NCBI GenBank assembly: GCA_019054805.1
Contig: JAHQIY010000009.1
Coordinates: forward strand, 372,001 to 436,000
Length of the DNA: 64,000 nucleotides
Direction: 5' to 3'
Source of the DNA: Brachionus manjavacas
Taxonomy: Eukaryota > Rotifera > Eurotatoria > Ploima > Brachionidae
The translations under genes and the position numbers were made by a program. Below are positions 58,819 to 64,000 of the stretch, piece after piece. Numbering within the stretch: position 1 is the first letter of the stretch; each line of letters opens with the position of its first letter. Below the pieces are notes generated by a model. It worked only from the letters and a program-made list of their open reading frames with translations. It had not been told where the DNA came from and ran no database searches.

Positions 58819-59614
58819 TTACAACTTTTTATAAAGCTCATCACCAACACTTCTTGTCTGAATTTTCAACACTTCCGATTTATGTCTTAGAATTATTTTA
58901 GGAATAAATTTGCCAACATAGTCGTGTCCGACTTCAAATTGTGCTCTCTTTGGATCAAAACTGCTGTCCGATTTGCGTCTAATCCAAAAGAACAGTCTTA
59001 GCTCATTTAAGGCCATATTTTTGTTACCTTTGTATTCACTACATGCCGATACATACATTCCATACATAGCCGAGGCTTTAATTGGCAAAAGACTAGCTTT
59101 GGGGTCAAAAAATTTTGCTTCACCACTTCCTCCAGTAATGAATATATAAGAAGAGTCGGGTGTTTCGGACAAAAGTTTTGAAAATGTTTTATACACAACA
59201 ATATGCGGAAGAGTTAACTCTTTCATTCCATTTAAGTAATTATCTACAGATAATGTACTTAGAGGACCATCAGTTCGCCATCCTCCCATGCTGGCAACTA
59301 AATGGTTAAGCTGTCCATCAGTACTCAAAATTTTGTCTTTTAATCGAAGACAATCTGTTTCGCTTGCCAAATCAGCTATTTGAAAAGCTAAGTTAGAATG
59401 GAATTGTTCTGGAACTGTTTTCTTAAGTTCATCAAAACGAGATTCGTTTCTAGCTGCGACCCAGACTTTAGCTCCATTTTGAGCCAGTGATCCGACTATT
59501 CCGGATCCAACTATGCCACAGCCTCCTGCGACAAATGTTACTAAATCTATTAATTAATCAAAATTGACAATTAAAATTTATCATTTATTAAATTAAAATA
59601 CTTTTAAGAGACAT
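58819..59614 (-). CDS. Short-chain dehydrogenase/reductase-like protein
   Basis: Two exons, 59602-59614 (only 13 bp: M-S-L-K and one base) and 58819-59546, joined across a 55-bp intron, give 246 residues. FVAGGCGIVGSGIVGSLAQN (about residues 8-27) is the SDR coenzyme loop, followed by GAKVWVAARNESR and the NHLVASMGGW strand that replaces the usual NNAG. SSYIFITGGSGEAKF supplies a Ser near the catalytic position, but the usual YxxxK is not intact: the region reads AMYGMYVSAC, with Tyr but no Lys four residues on. It may be a non-catalytic or atypical SDR. The minus-strand frame upstream of the 13-bp exon was not explored beyond its ATG. No signal peptide. Confidence 0.8.
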
Positions 59615-60700
59615 CTTTTTTAATTTCTTTAGTTTTAAATTTAGCTTTTTTTTTTTGAAATTGAAATATTTATTTTTTAAATTAAGTAATATGTACGCTT
59701 TAGTTTATGTAGAAAAAACATGATCAAAAATGATTACCAAAAAAAATAATATTATATAATGTTCGATTTTTATTTTAAAAAGTATCGTTTAAATAGTCTT
59801 ATTTAAATAGTTAATTTTTTTATCTTTATCCAAATGTTTATCAATTTAAACTTTAATTTGTTTACCAGACAGTTTTTTATATTTGCCAAAGTGTTTAATG
59901 ATGGAGTTTAAAGACCGGACAATTTATCAAATATTTGATAATTGAAAAATGATTTATCAATCAATAGATCATTTAATATGAAAAGGATTTTTAATTTGAA
60001 TTTACACGATGACAAAAATAGAAAAACTTTTGTTTAGTAATCTTAGTAGATTTAATAGGAAATAAAAGTAAATTTTAGGCCATTTTTAACTTTTTTAAGG
60101 AAATTCAACAAATTTGAAAAAAATTAAAAAAAATTACCGATTTTTACGTGAATTAACGTAAAGAAATTTTAAAACGGTAAAATTAAAATTAGTAAAATTT
60201 TGGAAAAAAAATTCAATCAATGTTTTAAATGCTTTATTTTAAATAATTTGTTTTAGCGTTTAGAACAGTCTCCGATTTTTGAATTACGATGGGAATAACC
60301 TTTTAAAAAATATCTTAACATAAGGTTTTTTTTAAATACCTTTTTTAAATAACTTAAATATTTTTTACATTTTCCGGCGTCAAAATTTTTTGAAATTTAA
60401 AAATTGACTCAATTCCATCATTTTCATTTTTTGCTTCTTGTGTTAAAATAAATTTTTTTGATTCTAATTCTCATCATTTTTTAATTTAAATTTACATCAT
60501 TTTATTTTTGATAGTTAAATGAAATTAAAATAAGTATAAATAATTAAGTTTAGAAATAAATCCAATAAAAGAGATAAACAAAAGACTTAATGTTATTTGT
60601 CAAATTTAATTTTCAAATTTAAATGAAATAAAATAGCCTATAATTTAATAAATTTAATATTTTCTTTTTACTTAAATTTATGTAAAAAAGCAAGAAAGTG
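59615..60700. other. Intergenic with dispersed repeat copy
   Basis: No gene. About 60133-60361 is a copy of the repeat at 27644-27911, including ACCGATTTTTACGTGAATTA and CTTTATTTTAAATAATTTG. Confidence 0.55.
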
Positions 60701-60702
60701 GT

Positions 60703-61010
60703 TCAATTGTAATTTGGTGCTGTATGAGCTACTATGGTCTAGGAGTTTTTTCTATATTTGACGGAAGGCTTAATTCTCACAGATATGTTGATATTTTAGA
60801 AAATAACTTATTTACACCAATATATATGTTGAGAGAAGAAGAGGCCTTCACATTTCAGCAAGACAATGCCCCTTGTCATCAATAGTGAAGGAATGGTTCC
60901 AAGAACTAAATATTGAAGTCTTAGCTTGGCCTGCAAATAGCCCAGACCCGAATTGCATTGAAAATTTATGAAGATGGCTCGATAAAGAGATTAGGATTGT
61001 CTATTTAATC
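60703..61010 (+). pseudogene. Tc1/mariner transposase relic
   Basis: Broken frames on the plus strand give the C-terminal half of a Tc1-like DDE transposase: VIWCCMSYYGLGVFSIFDGR, RYVDILENNLFTPIY, FTFQQDNAPCH (second catalytic Asp in QQDNAPCH) and EWFQELNIEVLAWPANSPDP followed by NCIENLW. Several stops and a frameshift after APCH make it inactive. No inverted termini were found, so it is a fragment. Confidence 0.82.
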
Positions 61011-61124
61011 CAATTTAATTTTTTATTAGAAATGATATTAATTTTTTTATGTTTTTTTTGTATGGATTGCCTCTTGTAGATCTGCTTGAGAAAAACAGTG
61101 GAGATTGCCAACTGATGTGGTCAA

Positions 61125-61290
61125 TGTTTTATTTTAATTTTAGACATTTGAATTATGTCACCTCTCGTGCGCCTTTCAGTTAAATTGGTTAAATTTAGAG
61201 CTTTAAGTCTTCGGACCTAGTTTAGATTTTTAAAACCTGAAATTACACAAGTAGCTCTTAGTTGTACATCCTCTAGAATTCTTAGAAAAA
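61125..61290 (-). mobile_element. CR1-like LINE fragment
   Basis: Minus-strand translation LRILEDVQLRATCVISGFKN, then VRRLKALNLTNLTERRTRGD then IIQMSKI, matches the C-terminal RT region of CR1/Jockey elements (LERVQRRATKxxxGxxxxxYEERLKxLxLxxLxxRRxRGDLIxxYK). It has one internal stop and no tail. Confidence 0.7.
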
Positions 61291-61554
61291 AAGTAATCTA
61301 GTAATTTACATTTTTTTCTAATTATTATTTTCATTTCTAATAAAATTTTTCACACATATTTCAAGCTTGAAAAATATTTTACAGATATTTTATCTTTCTG
61401 AAGATAATTTAAAAATAATTATAAGATAATTATCTTTCAAAAGAAATTGCTACGGAATGACATTTTATCTTAACTTAGCATCTTCTTTTTTTACACAATT
61501 TCTCGTAATTTAACATGCTTGTGTAATTTTACGTAAAATTACGTAAATCGTTAA

Positions 61555-61750
61555 AATACTAGTATCAAATCCTTGAAAAAGTCCAGAGAAGAGTCCCCAC
61601 TGCTTTGAAAGGCATGGAGAACGAGAGCAGACTTGAGCGGATGGGTCTTACATCTCTGGAGACAAGACCGATTGAGAAGACGGCTTTGAGGGACATCTCT
61701 GCCAGTTATCTCGCTTCGCGGTCTTTATTACTACTACTACTACTACTAAA
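61555..61750 (+). mobile_element. LINE 3' fragment with CTA tail
   Basis: Plus-strand frame QILEKVQRRVPTALKGMENE then SRLERMGLTSLETRPIEKTA then LRDISASYL is again the RT C-terminus, then GCGGTCTTTATTACTACTAC leads into a (TAC)n tail. GC is much higher than the flanks, so this is a rather recent 5'-truncated insertion of another subfamily. It lies in the opposite orientation to the fragment at 61125. Confidence 0.78.
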
Positions 61751-62798
61751 TCAGCACTGTATTTGTTAAATTTTGTTCGAATTACTCAAAATGTGGATAA
61801 ATTCTTAAAAAATGATGTCTTAAACAAAAAAAATACTAATCTTAGTCAAAAAACCTAAATTTTATACACTCTTTCAATTTCGATTAATAAATTTGTATTT
61901 TTTATTCTTATCATATTTATCTTATTATTCTCCCCAATTATCAATTATTATTATTTTCCTTGACAATTTTTAGTTGATGTAAAAGTTAATGTAATATGCA
62001 GGAGTAATAGCTTGATACGCATAAAGAACAACAACTTATTTAAAAAAATTAACTCAAAAAGCAATTTTTAATATCTTATCTTTTTCCAGCGAATACTGAA
62101 AAAAACATTTTAAAAACTAATTATTATTCGTTTGTTTATGTAAACCGAGCTGATGCTCCTTAAGTTAAAAAAGTTTTTTTTTATTTTATTTCAGATTTAT
62201 AAAATAGTCAAAAAAAAAAATAATAATTAATAATTAGAGAATAATATCATTTAATTGAGAAAAATTATAAAAATTAAGCTATTTAATTCAAATTTTTTGG
62301 TATCGATTTTAATCGTACTGTAAAAAAATTTAGTTATTCTAAATTTCTTGGAAATCTACAAAATAAGCTTTATTTAAGTATTATAAGCGTTAAAAAATTA
62401 TCTTTAATTATTTATTTAGAAGCTATTGATTCTAATAAGTTCTTGACTATTATAGAGTAGCAAAAATTTAGATTTAATTTAAAAAATTGAGAAAGCAATA
62501 TTTGAATAAACTTTTAATTATTAGAAATCATTTTGATTATATGAAAAAAGAGAAATAAGAGACATCAGAATTTTAATTAAATTAAGCTTTAATAGTCCAT
62601 TGAATTGAAATTAAAATTAAATTTTAAATTAATTATTATTCAGTTAATTAATTTAATAGGATAACACTACAAACTACGAAATTTTTAATTCAGCATTGAT
62701 TTCCACTAAAAAAAAATTTTATTTATTTTTATAAAATTTATCCCAAAATTCAATAAAGACTTTTTATACTCAAAAACTATTTAAATCAATTTTTCTAT
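61751..62798. other. Intergenic, no gene seen
   Basis: A/T-rich 3' flank of the RS-rich gene. No ORF or repeat recognised. Confidence 0.4.
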
Positions 62799-64000
62799 TT
62801 ATTTGTAATTGTATTTGTATCTATGATCATCATATTTACTAAAATACTTTCGATCACCATGGCTTTTGTTCAATTCTCTTCTCTTCGAGTTGGATCTTGA
62901 AACAGATGGAGATCTCGATCTTTTTCTTGATCTGGAGCCAGACCTTGGCCGTCCAATACTTGATTTTGACAAGTGTCTATCATCATTTTTCCTCCTTGAG
63001 TAAGCATCCTGTTTGAATGTTTTTTTCATGTCTAAATTTTTGAATTCTTTTTTAGGCGACAAAATTTTCTGTATCTCTTTGCCATCAATTTGAGGATTTT
63101 TTTTTTCAGCTATTTTTTCCTTGTCATCATCATTTTTCAAGACAAATTCATTTAAATCGATTACAGGATTTTCATTTAAATCATCGTATAAATCATCTAC
63201 GACAATTCTTGTTTCGTTTTCCTTATTCTCAGTCTCAAATCCATACAATTCCATCATTAAATCATCATTTTTGTCAATACAACCCAAAGTTTTATTAGTT
63301 TCTATCTTTTTCTTAGTCTTCTTTGGTCTCTTATCTTTAAAACCATGTCTGTTATTACAAAAATCATAGTTCATCAGTGAGTGCATGTCGCTGATCAAAT
63401 TTCGTTTAGTAAGCCTTGACAAATCTTCCGGATTCTTAGTTTGCTTCAATTGAATTAGCTTGTTTTCATTTCGCTTAGCCATCTTAGACTCCAAAGATGT
63501 ATTTTTCTTAATAGTTTTAACTAGGGTCCACTCTTTGATCGAATTGAAATCGCCAACCGGAGCCTCGTTCATGTGCAATTTGACAAATGCAAATTTTGTC
63601 AAGTCTAAAGATTCCAGTTGTGGATGAGGCTTGGATCTGTGTATCTGAATTCCTTTATTTTCTATGCAATATTGGTTTTTTTTGGCACTATTCTCAGGTT
63701 TAGTTTTTGTACAATCATTTAAAATTTTTTGCAATCTATCGAATGTATGTGATTCAGGTTTATTTTTCGGCATTTTTTGATTTCCAGGTTTATTCCTGAA
63801 TTCTTGATCAAATTTTTTTTCGCCTATTTTTTTATCCTGCTTTATCAAGTCACTTGAGCATTTTTCACATTTTAAATTTTTTTTGATTTTCAACAAAGTT
63901 TCTTCTGATTTTGAAATCAAATCTAATCTTAAAGATTTTAATTTAATTTTTTATTTAGATAACAAATTTTAAATTACAGTTCTTCAAGTTTAAAAAGTTG
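62799..64000 (-). CDS. RS-rich nuclear protein, 3' part (5' end outside window)
   Basis: Exons 63978-64000 (partial, reading QLFKLEEL) and 62799-63927, joined in phase 2 across a 49-bp intron, keep an open frame to TAA at 62799. The visible 383 residues are charged and largely disordered. Near the start LKCEKCSSDLIK offers a CxxC that could be half a zinc site. A possibly ordered segment is LTKFAFVKLHMNEAPVGDFN followed by SIKEWTLVKT. An acidic part (VVDDLYDDLNENPVIDLNEF) follows, and the C-terminus has Arg-Ser repeats (RPRSGSRSRKRSRSPSVSRS), as in splicing-related proteins. I do not recognise the family. A role in pre-mRNA processing is only inferred from the RS tract. Confidence 0.72.

Noticed and set aside
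63121-63369. Plus-strand Ser/Phe-rich frame
   Set aside because: Antisense to the acidic/Lys-rich part of the RS-rich gene.

Overview
The window is AT-rich animal nuclear DNA. Coding exons are islands of higher GC separated by very short GT-AG introns, mostly 44-75 bp, with long A/T-rich intergenic stretches full of decayed transposons. The gene set includes FBXW-, RNF170-, SIKE1/FGFR1OP2-, NUDT9-, LDHD- and ACAT1-like genes, a BAZ/ACF1-like factor and pentameric ligand-gated channels, which points to a small invertebrate. A rotifer is my best guess from the AT content, the tiny introns and the LINE style, but it is a guess. There are no prokaryotic features. All exon structures below were worked out by hand from GT-AG sites, reading frame and family similarity.

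Layout. 1-643: 3' end of a mitochondrial acetyl-CoA acetyltransferase. 0.8-3.8 kb: a CR1/Jockey-like LINE relic, a 695-bp inverted-repeat transposon and a LINE tail. 3.9-5.1 kb: a two-exon NAD-dependent epimerase. 5.1-10.8 kb: relics. 10.9-12.7 kb: a complete eight-exon D-lactate dehydrogenase. 16.9-17.8 kb: a complete RNF170-like E3 ligase. 19.8-23.2 kb: a 14-exon DDT/WHIM/PHD chromatin protein. 25.9-27.0 kb: an unidentified 360-residue gene. 28.5-31.0 kb: LINE, Tc1-like MITE and a tRNA-headed SINE. 32.6-36.3 kb: two tandem pentameric ligand-gated ion channel genes. 36.4-41.7 kb: an F-box/WD40 gene with a young LINE in one intron. 41.8-53.2 kb: four NUDT9-like ADP-ribose pyrophosphatase genes, two with the Nudix box destroyed and two intact. 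55.2-56.0 kb: SIKE1/FGFR1OP2-like. 56.6-58.5 kb: a second type of LINE. 58.8-59.6 kb: a short-chain dehydrogenase. 60.7-61.8 kb: Tc1 transposase and LINE relics. 62.8-64.0 kb: 3' part of an RS-rich nuclear protein.

The most interesting points are two. First, the two ion-channel genes are almost identical except for one block of about 123 bp that encodes the pore helix (M2) and its borders, where only about 17 of 41 residues match. Second, the NUDT9 group holds intact enzymes beside a head-to-head pair of diverged copies that keep the ADP-ribose fold signatures but lack the catalytic Nudix helix. The genes do not form an operon-like functional unit. LDHD, ACAT1, the epimerase, the SDR and NUDT9 are all metabolic, and the others act in ubiquitination (RNF170, F-box/WD40) or chromatin.
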